This document shows positions 56,094 to 64,000 of a stretch of DNA of 64,000 nt, piece after piece. The notes under the pieces were generated by a model, which saw only the letters and a list, made by a program, of their open reading frames with translations, was not told the origin of the DNA and did no database searches. Positions within the stretch are counted from its first letter, which is position 1; every line of letters begins with the position of its first letter. Source of the DNA: Bradyrhizobium hipponense. Its GTDB lineage: Bacteria; Pseudomonadota; Alphaproteobacteria; Rhizobiales; Xanthobacteraceae. Both the position numbers and the translations under genes were made by a program. The stretch spans positions 1 through 64,000 of the forward strand of contig NZ_VSTH01000062.1 in NCBI RefSeq assembly GCF_008123965.1, read 5' to 3'.

Positions 56094-56151
56094 AACGATT
56101 CTAAACTGCAGTTTGAAATCGTTCTAAACCGAGACTTGGATTCGTTCTAAA
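56094..56151. promoter_or_regulatory. Composite Irr/iron-control-element-like operator upstream of the TonB receptor
   Basis: TTCTAAA occurs three times at an exact 23-base period (56099-56105, 56122-56128, 56145-56151). Overlapping the first two, an imperfect palindrome spans 56094-56123, with 13 of 15 pairs matching around CTGCAG. On the minus strand, 56112-56128 reads TTTAGAACGATTTCAAA, which resembles the iron control element bound by Irr in Bradyrhizobium. It lies 110-167 bases before the receptor ATG. Irr control is inferred. Confidence 0.6.
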
Positions 56152-56196
56152 ACCAGCGCGAAAGATACCGCAACACTCGGCGACGCGCTCGCGCTG

Positions 56197-56436
56197 TCAA
56201 TCGCTGCTTGGCGCCTTCATCAGCGAGAACAATTCGTCGACGGCGTGCTGCGCGACCACACGCACGCGATCGGAATTGTCCATGCCGGCGATGTTGATGC
56301 CACTGACGACGGCTTTGATCTCGTCGCGGAAGTCGGTCAGGAAGCGCAAGGGATCGCGCTGCTCGTTGGCAACGCGCGCGATCAGTCCCGTGATCAAGAT
56401 CTGACACGCGATCAGCTTGCCGTTCAGTTCGTCCAT
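56197..56436 (-). CDS. Small hypothetical protein (79 aa)
   Basis: A 79-residue largely helical protein ('LNGKLIACQILITGLIARVANEQ' then 'LTDFRDEIKAVVSGINIAG') without clear membrane segments or recognised motif. GGGAG precedes the ATG at 56436; an in-frame ATG at 56499 would add 21 basic residues. It lies upstream of the receptor operon on the same strand, with an iron-control-like box at 56511-56527. It may be iron-regulated, but its function is unknown. Confidence 0.6.
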   Translation of the reverse strand: MDELNGKLIACQILITGLIARVANEQRDPLRFLTDFRDEIKAVVSGINIAGMDNSDRVRVVAQHAVDELFSLMKAPSSD

Positions 56437-56510
56437 CCTGCGCTCCCGTTGTGGCGGGCCGATATGAACGATGCCGGTTTTCCTTGGCAACCCAAACACC
56501 GTGCGGACGA

Positions 56511-56527
56511 TTTAGAACCGTTCTCGC
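56511..56527. promoter_or_regulatory. Iron-control-element-like site upstream of the small hypothetical gene
   Basis: TTTAGAACCGTTCTCGC matches the inverted repeat TTTAGAA-N3-TTCTAAA at 11 of 14 half-site positions. It is 75 bases before the small-protein ATG (56436). The surrounding 400-base gap (56437-56836) otherwise contains only the leader of the RND adaptor gene, with no further gene evident. Confidence 0.45.
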
Positions 56528-56836
56528 GAAAGTGTGCGAAGTGTCCCTTCGCCAGGACCTCCTTCGGCTTTGCGGACGGCTCGACAGGTCAGCGACACCG
56601 CCTCCGAGCATTTCTCAAGTTCTGCACACGCGGATCGGTCGCGGCGGGAAAATGCAGCACTGCACACCGCTGCGGCACAAGGTTGCCCAAGCAGTGCAAA
56701 GCTTTCCAATTGTTTAGGATTCTCAACTGATAGTGCTGTTTACACTGGAACTTGGCGTGTATTATACAAACCTTGGAACCCTTCGATTGACCCACAATTC
56801 GTTCGTTTTGGGCATTACGAGTCGACGCGAGCCGCT

Positions 56837-58009
56837 ATGAAAAAAACACGGCCGATCCTCTGGATTCTGATCGTCGCGGCCGCGGCCTCCGCAGGTTACT
56901 ACGGCTGGCAGAAATTCGCCGGCCCCGGCGCCGGAAAAACCCAGACCGCCCAGAAGGGACCGCCGCGCCCGCCCCCCGTCCCCGTCAGCGTCGCGCCGGT
57001 CCAGAAAGTCGACTTCCCGGTCTATCTGACCGGCCTCGGCACGGTTCAGGGTTTTAACACCGTGCAAGTCCGCAGCAGGGTCGACGGCCAGATCGACAAG
57101 ATCGCCTTCACCGAAGGCCAGATCGTCAAGCAGGATGAGCTTCTGGTCTCGATCGATCCCCGCCCCTATCAAGCCACGCTTGACCAGGCCAAGGCCAAGA
57201 AGGCGCAGGACGAGGCCAATCTGGCCAACGCCAATCTCGAACTCCAGCGTGCCATGAAGCTCGGCGAATTCGCCACCGCGCAGCGGGTCGATACCCAGCG
57301 CTCGACCGTCGCCCAGCTCAACGCGCAGATCGCCGCCGACGAAGCTGCGATCTCGAATGCTCAGACCCAGCTCGACTACACTCAGGTCAAGGCGCCGATC
57401 ACCGGCGTTGCCGGCCTGCGCCTGGTCGACATCGGCAACATCGTCAACGCCTCGACGCAGACGGGTATCGTCACGATCTCGCAGGTCGAGCCGATCTCGG
57501 TGATCTTCACCGCGCCGGAGGATCAGCTTCCCTACATCGCCGAGGGCCAGAAGGCCGGCGCACTCAGGGTGATTGCGTTCACCACCGACGGCAAGAAGAC
57601 GCTGGCCGAAGGCAAGCTCGCGGTCATCAACAACCAGGTCGACACGACCAGCGGGACTATTCGCCTCAAGGCCGTGTTCGACAACAAGGACCACACGCTG
57701 TGGCCGGGCCAGTCGGTTTCGACACGCCTTCTGGTGCGGACCCTGAAGGACGCGACCGTGGTTCCGGATGACGCGGTCCAGCATTCGACCAACGGCCTCT
57801 ACGCTTATACGGTCAACCAGGACAACAAGGCCGAGGTCCACAAGATCAAGGTGAGCTATGCCATCGACGGTCGTTCGGTGGTCGACGAAGGGCTGACGCC
57901 GGGGCAGCAAGTGATCACCGGCGGTCAATTCAAGGTCCAGCCCGGAAGCCTCGTCTCCACGGCCGTGGCGAGCTCTGATCCGGCCCAGAACAAGGTTCGA
58001 CGGGAATGA
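56837..58009 (+). CDS. RND efflux periplasmic adaptor subunit (MdtA-like)
   Basis: A 390-residue membrane-fusion protein with N-terminal helix 'ILWILIVAAAASAGYYGW'. The lipoyl half-motif 'VQVRSRVDGQIDKIAFTEGQIVKQDELLVSIDPRPYQA' is near 75-112, a coiled coil about 110-165 ('LDQAKAKKAQDEANLANANLELQRA'), and beta-barrel and membrane-proximal domains follow. It bridges the RND pump to an outer-membrane channel, which is not encoded nearby. The start at 56837 gives the family N terminus although upstream frame continues. The pump gene begins 4 bases before its stop. Confidence 0.92.
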   Translation: MKKTRPILWILIVAAAASAGYYGWQKFAGPGAGKTQTAQKGPPRPPPVPVSVAPVQKVDFPVYLTGLGTVQGFNTVQVRSRVDGQIDKIAFTEGQIVKQDELLVSIDPRPYQATLDQAKAKKAQDEANLANANLELQRAMKLGEFATAQRVDTQRSTVAQLNAQIAADEAAISNAQTQLDYTQVKAPITGVAGLRLVDIGNIVNASTQTGIVTISQVEPISVIFTAPEDQLPYIAEGQKAGALRVIAFTTDGKKTLAEGKLAVINNQVDTTSGTIRLKAVFDNKDHTLWPGQSVSTRLLVRTLKDATVVPDDAVQHSTNGLYAYTVNQDNKAEVHKIKVSYAIDGRSVVDEGLTPGQQVITGGQFKVQPGSLVSTAVASSDPAQNKVRRE

Positions 58010-61000
58010 ACGCGGGCGGGATTTCGGCACCTTTCATCCGTTATCCCATCGGCACCTCGCTGCTGATGGCCGGCATTCTCTTTGTCGGTCTCGTCGCCTA
58101 TCCCCTGCTACCGGTCGCGCCGCTGCCGCAGGTCGACTTCCCGACCATCCAGGTCACCGCCAACCTGCCGGGCGGCAGCCCCGAGACGATGGCCTCGTCG
58201 GTGGCGCAGCCGCTGGAGCGCCAGTTCGCCCAAATCCCCGGCATCGCGCAGATGACCTCGACGAGCTATCTGAGCACCGCGTCGATCACCATCCAGTTCG
58301 ACCTCAATCGCAGCATCGACGGCGCCGCCAATGACGTGCAGGGCGCCATCAACGCGGCCAGTGGCCAGTTGCCGAAGAACCTGCCCTCGCCGCCGACCTA
58401 CCGCAAGGTCAACCCGGCGGATGCCCCGATCCTGCTGTTGTCGGCGACCTCGGAGACGATGCCTTTGACCAGCGTCAGCGACGCGGTCGACGCCCAGCTT
58501 GCCCAGCAAATCAGCCAGCTCTCCGGCGTGGCCCAGGTCTTCATCGGCGGCCAGCAGAAGCCGTCCATCCGCATTCAGATCGACCCGGCGAAGCTCGTCG
58601 CCAAGGGCCTCTCGATGGAGGACGTGCGCAGCCAGATCGCAATCACCACGGTCGACAGCCCCAAGGGCAATATCGACGGCGAGAGACGCGCCTATACGAT
58701 CTACGCCAACGACCAGCTCACGCAGTCCAAGGACTGGAACGATGTCATCATCGCCTACCGCAACGGCGGCCCGCTGCGGATTCGCGACATCGGCCAGGCC
58801 GTGAGCGGCCCCGAGGATGCCAAACAGGCGGCCTGGGCCAACGGCAAGCGCGGCGTGTTCCTGGTGGTGTTCAAGCAGCCGGGCGCCAACGTCATCGAGA
58901 CCGTCGACAGGATCAAGGCGACGTTGCCTCGCCTGGTCGCGGCGATCCCGCCCGCGATCAAGATCGAGCTGATCAGCGACCGCACCACGACCATCCGCGC
59001 CGCGGTCGAAGACGTTCAATTCACGCTGCTCCTGACCATCGGCCTCGTGGTCATGGTCATCTTCATCTTCCTGCGCAGCTTCTGGGCGACCGTCATCCCC
59101 GCCATCACGGTCCCGCTGGCGCTGCTGGGCGCCTGCGCGCTGATGTGGGTGTTCGGCTATTCGCTCGACAATCTATCGCTGATGGCGCTCACCATCGCGG
59201 TCGGCTTCGTCGTCGACGACGCCATCGTGATGCTGGAGAACATCACGCGCTACATTGAGGAAGGCGAAGCGCCGATGGCCGCGGCCTTCAGGGGCTCGAA
59301 GGAAATCGGCTTCACCATCGTCTCGATCAGCGTCTCGCTGGTCGCGGTGCTGATCCCGCTGCTGCTGATGGGCGGCATCATCGGACGCCTGTTCCGCGAA
59401 TTCGCCGTCGTGCTGGCGATGACGATCTTCGTCTCGATGTTCGTGTCGCTGACGCTGACGCCGATGATGGCCTCGCGGTTCCTGCGCGCTCATGGCGAGG
59501 TGAAACACGGCCGGTTCTACCAGTGGAGCGAACGCTGCTTCGATGCGATGCTGCGCGGCTACGAAAACATCCTCGACCACGCGCTGAGCTGGCGCCGCAC
59601 GACGCTCGCGATCTTCTTCGTCACGCTTGGGCTGTCGGTCTACCTGTTCGTCCTGATCCCGAAGGGCTTCTTCCCGCAGCAGGACGTCGGCCTGATCACC
59701 GCGACCGCCGAGGCATCGCAGGACATCTCCTTCAAGGAGATGGTCAAGCGGCAGGAGGAACTCGGCAAGATCATCATGGCCGACCCAGACGTCGCGAGTG
59801 TCGCGATGGCGATCGGCGGCAGCGGCCGGGCCGGCAACAACGGTAATCTGTTCATTACGTTGAAGCCGCGCAATGAACGCGAGGCCTCGGCACAGCAGAT
59901 CATCGCGCGGCTGCGCCCGAAGTTCGACAAGGTCGAAGGCGCCCGACTCTATATGCAGGCGGCCCAGGACGTCCGGCTCGGCGGTCGCCCGACGCGCACA
60001 CAGTTCGAGTTCACGCTGCAGGATGCCGATCTTGCGGAGCTCAATGAGTGGGCCCCAAAAATCCTCGCCAAGATGCAGACCTTGCCACAACTGCGCGACG
60101 TCGCGACCGACCAGCAGACGCAGGGCACCACGGTCCAGCTCAAGATCAACCGCGACACCGCCTCGCGCTACGGCATCCAGCCGCAGCTGATTGACGACAC
60201 GCTGTATGACGCCTTCGGACAGCGCCAGGTCACGCAGTATTTTACCCAGCTCAACACCTACAAGGTGATCATCGAAATCGTGCCGGAGATGCAGGGCAGT
60301 CTCGAGAGCCTGAACAAGCTTTATCTCAAATCGCCGCTGACCGGCGAGCAGGTGCCGCTGTCGACGTTTGCGACTTGGACCACCGACCCGGTCCGCCCGC
60401 TCTCGATCAGCCACCAGGGCCAGTTCCCGGCGATCACGATCAGCTTCAACCTCGCCCAGGGCGTCGCGCTCGGCCAGGCCACCGAGGCCGTGCAGAAGGC
60501 GATGGCCGATCTCGGCGCGCCGCCGACGCTCAATTCAAGCTTCCAGGGCACCGCACAGGCGTTCCAGCAATCGCTCGGCACCGTGCCGCTCCTCATCCTC
60601 GCCGCGCTGGTCGTGGTCTATCTGATCCTCGGCATCCTCTATGAGAGCTACATCCATCCGATCACGATCCTGTCGACCCTGCCCTCGGCCGGCGTCGGTG
60701 CGCTCGCGATCCTGATGGCGGCCGGTTTCGAGTTCAGCCTGATCGCGCTGATCGGCATCATTCTCTTGATCGGCATCGTCAAGAAGAACGGCATCATGAT
60801 GGTCGACTTCGCCATCGCCGCGGAGCGCGACGAGCACAAGACGCCGGAAGAATCGATCCGCCAGGCCGCGCTGCTGCGCTTCCGTCCGATCATGATGACG
60901 ACGATGGCTGCCCTGCTCGGCGGGGTGCCGTTGATGCTCGGCCATGGCACCGGCGCCGAGATCCGCCAGCCGCTCGGCTACGCCATGGTCGGCGGCCTGA

Positions 61001-61152
61001 TCGTCAGCCAGGCGCTGACGCTGTTCACCACGCCGGTCGTCTATCTCTATCTCGACAAGCTCAACAACTGGTTCTCGGGCTGGGGCCGTTCGGGTGACGG
61101 TGAAGGCGACGAGACGGTCGAGCACGGCACCGTTAAGGAAGCTGCCGAGTAG
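58006..61152 (+). CDS. RND efflux pump, HAE1/MdtB-like permease
   Basis: A 1048-residue inner-membrane proton-driven pump. The family architecture is complete: TM1 at residues about 12-32 and the first porter region with 'ISQLSGVAQVFIGGQQKPSIRIQID'. The proton-relay Asp pair is in 'AVGFVVDDAIVMLENI' near 400, with a partner lysine in 'GIVKKNGIMMVDFA' in the second half. The ATG overlaps the adaptor stop by 4 bases (ATGA). It resembles MdtB/MdtC-type pumps; substrates (detergents, drugs, metals or metabolites) cannot be inferred. Confidence 0.94.
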   Translation: MNAGGISAPFIRYPIGTSLLMAGILFVGLVAYPLLPVAPLPQVDFPTIQVTANLPGGSPETMASSVAQPLERQFAQIPGIAQMTSTSYLSTASITIQFDLNRSIDGAANDVQGAINAASGQLPKNLPSPPTYRKVNPADAPILLLSATSETMPLTSVSDAVDAQLAQQISQLSGVAQVFIGGQQKPSIRIQIDPAKLVAKGLSMEDVRSQIAITTVDSPKGNIDGERRAYTIYANDQLTQSKDWNDVIIAYRNGGPLRIRDIGQAVSGPEDAKQAAWANGKRGVFLVVFKQPGANVIETVDRIKATLPRLVAAIPPAIKIELISDRTTTIRAAVEDVQFTLLLTIGLVVMVIFIFLRSFWATVIPAITVPLALLGACALMWVFGYSLDNLSLMALTIAVGFVVDDAIVMLENITRYIEEGEAPMAAAFRGSKEIGFTIVSISVSLVAVLIPLLLMGGIIGRLFREFAVVLAMTIFVSMFVSLTLTPMMASRFLRAHGEVKHGRFYQWSERCFDAMLRGYENILDHALSWRRTTLAIFFVTLGLSVYLFVLIPKGFFPQQDVGLITATAEASQDISFKEMVKRQEELGKIIMADPDVASVAMAIGGSGRAGNNGNLFITLKPRNEREASAQQIIARLRPKFDKVEGARLYMQAAQDVRLGGRPTRTQFEFTLQDADLAELNEWAPKILAKMQTLPQLRDVATDQQTQGTTVQLKINRDTASRYGIQPQLIDDTLYDAFGQRQVTQYFTQLNTYKVIIEIVPEMQGSLESLNKLYLKSPLTGEQVPLSTFATWTTDPVRPLSISHQGQFPAITISFNLAQGVALGQATEAVQKAMADLGAPPTLNSSFQGTAQAFQQSLGTVPLLILAALVVVYLILGILYESYIHPITILSTLPSAGVGALAILMAAGFEFSLIALIGIILLIGIVKKNGIMMVDFAIAAERDEHKTPEESIRQAALLRFRPIMMTTMAALLGGVPLMLGHGTGAEIRQPLGYAMVGGLIVSQALTLFTTPVVYLYLDKLNNWFSGWGRSGDGEGDETVEHGTVKEAAE

Positions 61153-61199
61153 CAGCTTGCACGGTGCGTCAGGCGACGGTACAGCGAGGCCCTCGATTC

Positions 61200-61784
61200 A
61201 TGCCAGCGCGGTACGTCATGTCCATGCAATCCAGACTTGTCGCCCTCGCCGCCACCGTCCTATTGTCAACGGGCGTCGCATACGCCCAGCAGGGCGCCAA
61301 GAAGAACGCGGCTCCATCGGCCCCGGCCGCTCAGCCCGCGCCGGCTCCGGCTCAGGGCGATGGCGCCGCGGCGCAACAGCCCGGCTGGATCGCACGCTGC
61401 ACCAGCGTGAGCCGCGACGCGCCGCTCGAATGCGCGATCGAACAGAACGCGGTGCTGACCAAGACCGGCCAGACCATCGTCCTGATCAACATCCGCATCC
61501 CGACCGACACCCGCACGCCGGTGGCGCTGCTGCAATTGCCGCTCGGCCTCAATCTGCCGGTTGGCGCAAAGCTCCAGGTCGACGAAGGCAAGGCGGTCGA
61601 TCTCCAGATCCAGACTTGTGAAAATCGTGGCTGCTATGCCTCGACGCCGATTACGCCTGATCTGCTCGCAAGCCTGAAATCGGGCAATCAGCTGAAGGTC
61701 TCCTTCCAGAACATGGCCAAGGAGACGATCGCGATCCCGATGCCGCTGAACGACTTCGCGGCGGCCTACGACAAGATCAAGTAA
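61200..61784 (+). CDS. Invasion-associated locus B (IalB) family protein
   Basis: A 194-residue secreted protein of the IalB family. The signal peptide ('LVALAATVLLSTGVAYAQ') is followed by a Pro/Ala/Gln-rich linker and a domain with 'GWIARCTSVSRDAPLECAIEQ' and 'QTCENRGCYASTPI', whose four cysteines may form disulfides. IalB-like proteins are periplasmic or surface proteins of Bartonella, Bradyrhizobium and relatives, and the molecular function is unclear. The ATG at 61200 has GAGG upstream; 61218 is the next choice. Confidence 0.85.
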   Translation: MPARYVMSMQSRLVALAATVLLSTGVAYAQQGAKKNAAPSAPAAQPAPAPAQGDGAAAQQPGWIARCTSVSRDAPLECAIEQNAVLTKTGQTIVLINIRIPTDTRTPVALLQLPLGLNLPVGAKLQVDEGKAVDLQIQTCENRGCYASTPITPDLLASLKSGNQLKVSFQNMAKETIAIPMPLNDFAAAYDKIK

Positions 61785-61830
61785 CGGCTCCCCGACGGTT
61801 TACTGCCGTGCCATCTGCACGTTGAGACGC

Positions 61831-61849
61831 GGCTCGCTGGCGGCGAGCC
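61831..61849. terminator. Hairpin between convergent genes
   Basis: GGCTCGC (61831-61837) and GCGAGCC (61843-61849) form a perfect 7-base stem with a 5-base loop, between the convergent ialB-like and DUF1428 genes. It lacks a T-run on either strand, so rho-independent termination is only possible, not shown. Confidence 0.35.
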
Positions 61850-61855
61850 CTGCGC

Positions 61856-62218
61856 TCAGCCGGTCACGTCGCGCGCCTGAAGCAGCGTGGTGAAGCCGCC
61901 ATAGATCATGCGCTTGCCGTCGAACGGCATCCCGTCCAACTTCAACCGCGGATCGGCCATCACCTTCTGGTTGACGGCATCGCGGGTCTCGCGGCCGCGG
62001 TAGACGATCCAGGAGAACACCACGATCTCATGCTCTTTCGCCATCACGGCGCGCGGAAACGAGGTGAGCTCGCCATAGGGAACGTCGTCGCCGATGCATT
62101 CGACATAGTCGAGCGCGCCATGTTCCATCCAGACCGCGCAGGCCGTTTTCGCCAGCGCCTTGTAAGCCTCGATCTTGTCCTTAGGGACAGCCAGCACGAA
62201 ACCATCGACATAGGGCAT
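61856..62218 (-). CDS. DUF1428 family protein (YbaA-like)
   Basis: A 120-residue small cytoplasmic protein of the DUF1428 family, with the dimeric alpha-beta barrel-type layout ('YVDGFVLAVPKDKIEAYKALA', 'IVVFSWIVYRGRETRDAVNQKVMADPR' and 'MPFDGKRMIYGGF'). Function is unknown. AAGGAG lies upstream of the ATG at 62218. A tandem 12-base repeat sits just ahead of it (62232-62255). The stop is 7 bases beyond the candidate terminator. Confidence 0.87.
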   Translation of the reverse strand: MPYVDGFVLAVPKDKIEAYKALAKTACAVWMEHGALDYVECIGDDVPYGELTSFPRAVMAKEHEIVVFSWIVYRGRETRDAVNQKVMADPRLKLDGMPFDGKRMIYGGFTTLLQARDVTG

Positions 62219-62231
62219 CACGGATCTCCTT

Positions 62232-62255
62232 GGGTGACGTTGAGGGTGACGTTGA
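62232..62255. repeat. Adjacent 12-base tandem repeat
   Basis: GGGTGACGTTGA occurs twice without a spacer (62232-62243 and 62244-62255), 14 bases upstream of the DUF1428 start. It may be slippage-derived. Otherwise the 62219-62534 gap shows no gene. Confidence 0.7.
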
Positions 62256-62534
62256 ACTCCAAGGACGATGCGGCTCATGGCGATCCGACCCGCAAAGGCA
62301 CTTTTCAGATGAGGCAAACGGTCGCGAGCGGCCGAGACGCAGCGGAAGCACCAGCCCTCTGGCCGGCTCGCCTGCCCTCAGGCAGCCCGCAGAGCACCCG
62401 TTCACTGCGGCGCTTGCCAGCCCGGAGGCGAGCAGGTAGAAACCTGCCACGCCTGAGCCGTGATTTGCGCAAACCGCGCTTCCGGCAACAGCCGGACAAA
62501 TCAACAAGTGATTGAATTTGTTCGGCTATTCCGT

Positions 62535-62608
62535 TGGGGAATGGTGTAACGGTAGCACAACAGACTCTGACTCTGTTTGTCTAGGTTCGAATCCTAGTTC
62601 CCCAGCCA
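62535..62608 (+). tRNA. tRNA-Gln (anticodon CUG)
   Basis: A cloverleaf is readable. The acceptor stem TGGGGAA (62535-62541) pairs with TTCCCCA (62598-62604), followed by discriminator G and encoded CCA. The anticodon stem ACAGA/TCTGT encloses loop CTCTGAC, whose middle triplet CTG reads CAG, giving glutamine. The T-arm contains GGTTCGAATCC. tRNA genes are frequent integration sites for genomic islands, but no integrase or duplicated 3' end is visible in the short flank. Confidence 0.95.
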
Positions 62609-62984
62609 GACTCGAAAATTAATCAACCGCCTAGTCCAACTTGGTTTTTCGCCGCAGCCGTGATCCACGGCGAGGATCATGGACCATACTTGTGGACGGT
62701 TGCGGACCATGCAATCGCCGCACGAATCCGAAATCTGCGATGAACTCTGACGTGGTCGTTCGGCGGCTTTTCTATCCAATAAGCACGCGCGGGCCGGAGT
62801 TTCTTGTCCTCTGAACGACCTGCGCGGATCCATTGCGAGGAGCCATTTTCGTAAGTTCTTGCGCTGACGCAAATTTGTCTCGGCTCACGTCGCTTTTCTC
62901 CCATCCCCATACGTGGAGAAACGCGGTAGAGCCTTAATCCCTTGCACGAGGACGCAGTGTGTCGGATGAACAGGTCATCGCTCG
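62609..62984. other. Intergenic stretch downstream of tRNA-Gln without a convincing gene
   Basis: These 376 bases contain short open frames on the minus strand (for example within 62677-62910) that lack a ribosome site, recognisable domain or typical codon use. No palindromic repeat of the families seen elsewhere is present. Confidence 0.4.
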
Positions 62985-64000
62985 CTACGGCGCCAGCCTG
63001 ATCTGCTGAATGGTCAGGTTCTGCAAGGCACGAACCGCCTCCTGCGAGTACCTAGCTCCATTATCTCCCCGGGGACCGAGCGCTATGTTCAACGTATGCG
63101 TTTGCGTCGCGGTCACGCTGGCGAGATTCCCGGTCGGCCCTCGAAACCTCACCAAAGTCCAGCTTGGTGCTACGCTCGCGCCGGCGGTGACTATGAATTG
63201 CACCGAGTGCGAAATTGAGTCTATCGGCGGGTCCGGTATCCTGACAACCACGTTCTTGGCGTTCTCGATCGCTGCCTTTGATTGTTCGCCGGCGTCCGCA
63301 GCCAACTTGGCAACGTCCTCCGCCAAAGTTTTTACCTGGTTAGCTCTTTGATATGCCTCACTACCGGTATCTCCGTCCTCGATGGTCTTGGCAATACCTG
63401 ATGCCTGCTCAGTCTTGTCCTTGGCTGTTGCCTCATCGTCGCGCGCCGCTTTCGCCTGATGTTCAGCAACCGAGGCAATCTGGCGCGAAATCCTCAGGAA
63501 TTCCCGGTCTTCGACTTCACGGAAGAGCGATTGAGCAATTGATCTAGCCGCGTTCTTAGATGCCTGTTCGGCGTCGTTAGCTGATTTCTTGGCGGCCTCG
63601 TAACTCTTCGCCGCGTCTTTCACCGCCTCGTCGGCGATCTGACGCGGCCCTTGAACACCTTTAATAGTCGGCGGCTTCACGGTTACTAATGGCTGAGCAG
63701 CCGCCTTGGCCGCCCCCGGGGCCGGATGGTCGCCCGCCTGAAGGTCTCGCGTAACAACGGGCGATAACGCCGAATTTGCCCACTCATTCAATCCGAGGTC
63801 GCCGGCAAGATTACCGCGTAGACCTGGAGCACAAGGATCTGGCAAATTGTACTTCACGCTTTGCGCAATCATTTCTTGCCGCCACCGCCGCAGCTCAACG
63901 AGGGACAATGAGAAGCTGACCGCCTCTGTCCTTACCGCCTGTCCTGAAATCGACGCCCCGGCCCCGAACGTAAACTGCTGAGCAACCCCGCTCGCAGTGC
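62985..64000 (-). CDS. Hypothetical coiled-coil protein, 5' end outside the window
   Basis: The reading frame is open from the stop at 62985 to the right edge (over 335 codons), so the start lies beyond 64000. No ATG in the visible part marks a convincing start, and the frame upstream of 63908 reads sensibly ('FTFGAGASISGQAVRTEAVSF'). Residues from the middle are Ala/Lys/Glu/Asp-rich helices suggesting a coiled coil, followed by a C-terminal beta-rich piece ('SVQFIVTAGASVAPSWTLVRFRGP...'). I do not recognise the family. Its setting beside a tRNA could reflect an accessory region, but this is not shown. Confidence 0.6.
   Translation of the reverse strand, partial: TASGVAQQFTFGAGASISGQAVRTEAVSFSLSLVELRRWRQEMIAQSVKYNLPDPCAPGLRGNLAGDLGLNEWANSALSPVVTRDLQAGDHPAPGAAKAAAQPLVTVKPPTIKGVQGPRQIADEAVKDAAKSYEAAKKSANDAEQASKNAARSIAQSLFREVEDREFLRISRQIASVAEHQAKAARDDEATAKDKTEQASGIAKTIEDGDTGSEAYQRANQVKTLAEDVAKLAADAGEQSKAAIENAKNVVVRIPDPPIDSISHSVQFIVTAGASVAPSWTLVRFRGPTGNLASVTATQTHTLNIALGPRGDNGARYSQEAVRALQNLTIQQIRLAP

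Noticed and set aside
56762-60414. Minus-strand frames opposite the RND adaptor and pump
   Set aside because: Asp/Arg/Gly-rich shadow translation; no start signals or motifs.
62677-62910. Small minus-strand frame after tRNA-Gln
   Set aside because: No ribosome site, no recognisable domain and Arg-heavy composition; not supported as a gene.

Overview
The window reads as chromosome of a high-GC alphaproteobacterium, most likely Bradyrhizobium or a close relative. This is an inference from gene content, from several families of short palindromic intergenic repeats of the kind common in that genus, and from iron-control (Irr-type) boxes ahead of a TonB system. About 55 protein genes or gene remnants and one tRNA-Gln(CUG) are supported. 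There is no rRNA, CRISPR array, intact transposase or prophage.

Layout. 0.1-1.1 kb: a small excisionase-like HTH gene and a coiled-coil gene of unknown role. 1.6-9.7 kb: a leftward valine/branched-chain acid catabolic cluster (mmsA, acyl-CoA dehydrogenase, 3-hydroxyisobutyryl-CoA hydrolase, mmsB, acyl-CoA synthetase, MaoC protein) with a divergent LysR regulator and a perfect inverted repeat between them. 9.9-13.5 kb: TetR regulator, PaaI thioesterase, enoyl-CoA hydratase and thiolase. 13.7-18.3 kb: MFS transporter, OprB porin, CorA/ZntB transporter, acetoacetate decarboxylase. 18.5-21.4 kb: a frameshifted patatin gene fused to the C-terminal DUF3732 domain of a lost SMC/ABC-type ATPase, followed by an intact PD-(D/E)xK nuclease-like gene; this looks like the scar of a defence island. 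21.6-25.7 kb: FAD-linked D-2-hydroxyacid dehydrogenase and three Tad pilus genes (TadE, TadE, TadG-like). 26.1-30.9 kb: acyl-CoA carboxylase beta subunit, IclR regulator, a free biotinyl-carrier protein and a glutaminase-STAS-cNMP fusion. 30.9-35.3 kb: MazG-like protein, AhpD-like protein, a 33-residue membrane peptide, a frameshifted CoA-transferase and a thiolase.

35.3-47.5 kb holds a sugar or sugar-acid utilisation locus. A seven-gene leftward operon (ABC ATPase, binding protein, two permeases, denD-like dehydrogenase, kdgK, eda) and a rightward dehydratase plus two SDR genes flank a LacI-family regulator. Similar LacI-type operator sequences lie ahead of both arms. The set suits uptake, oxidation, dehydration to a 2-keto-3-deoxy acid, phosphorylation and aldol cleavage to pyruvate and glyceraldehyde 3-phosphate.

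47.5-50.4 kb: serine hydrolase, GFA-like protein, site-2 protease and a small membrane protein. 50.4-56.5 kb: a leftward iron-uptake operon (TonB-dependent receptor, PiuC-type hydroxylase, exbB, exbD, tonB) with a composite Irr-like operator. 56.8-61.8 kb: RND efflux adaptor and pump, and an IalB-like protein. 61.9-64 kb: DUF1428 protein, tRNA-Gln and a coiled-coil gene that runs off the right edge.
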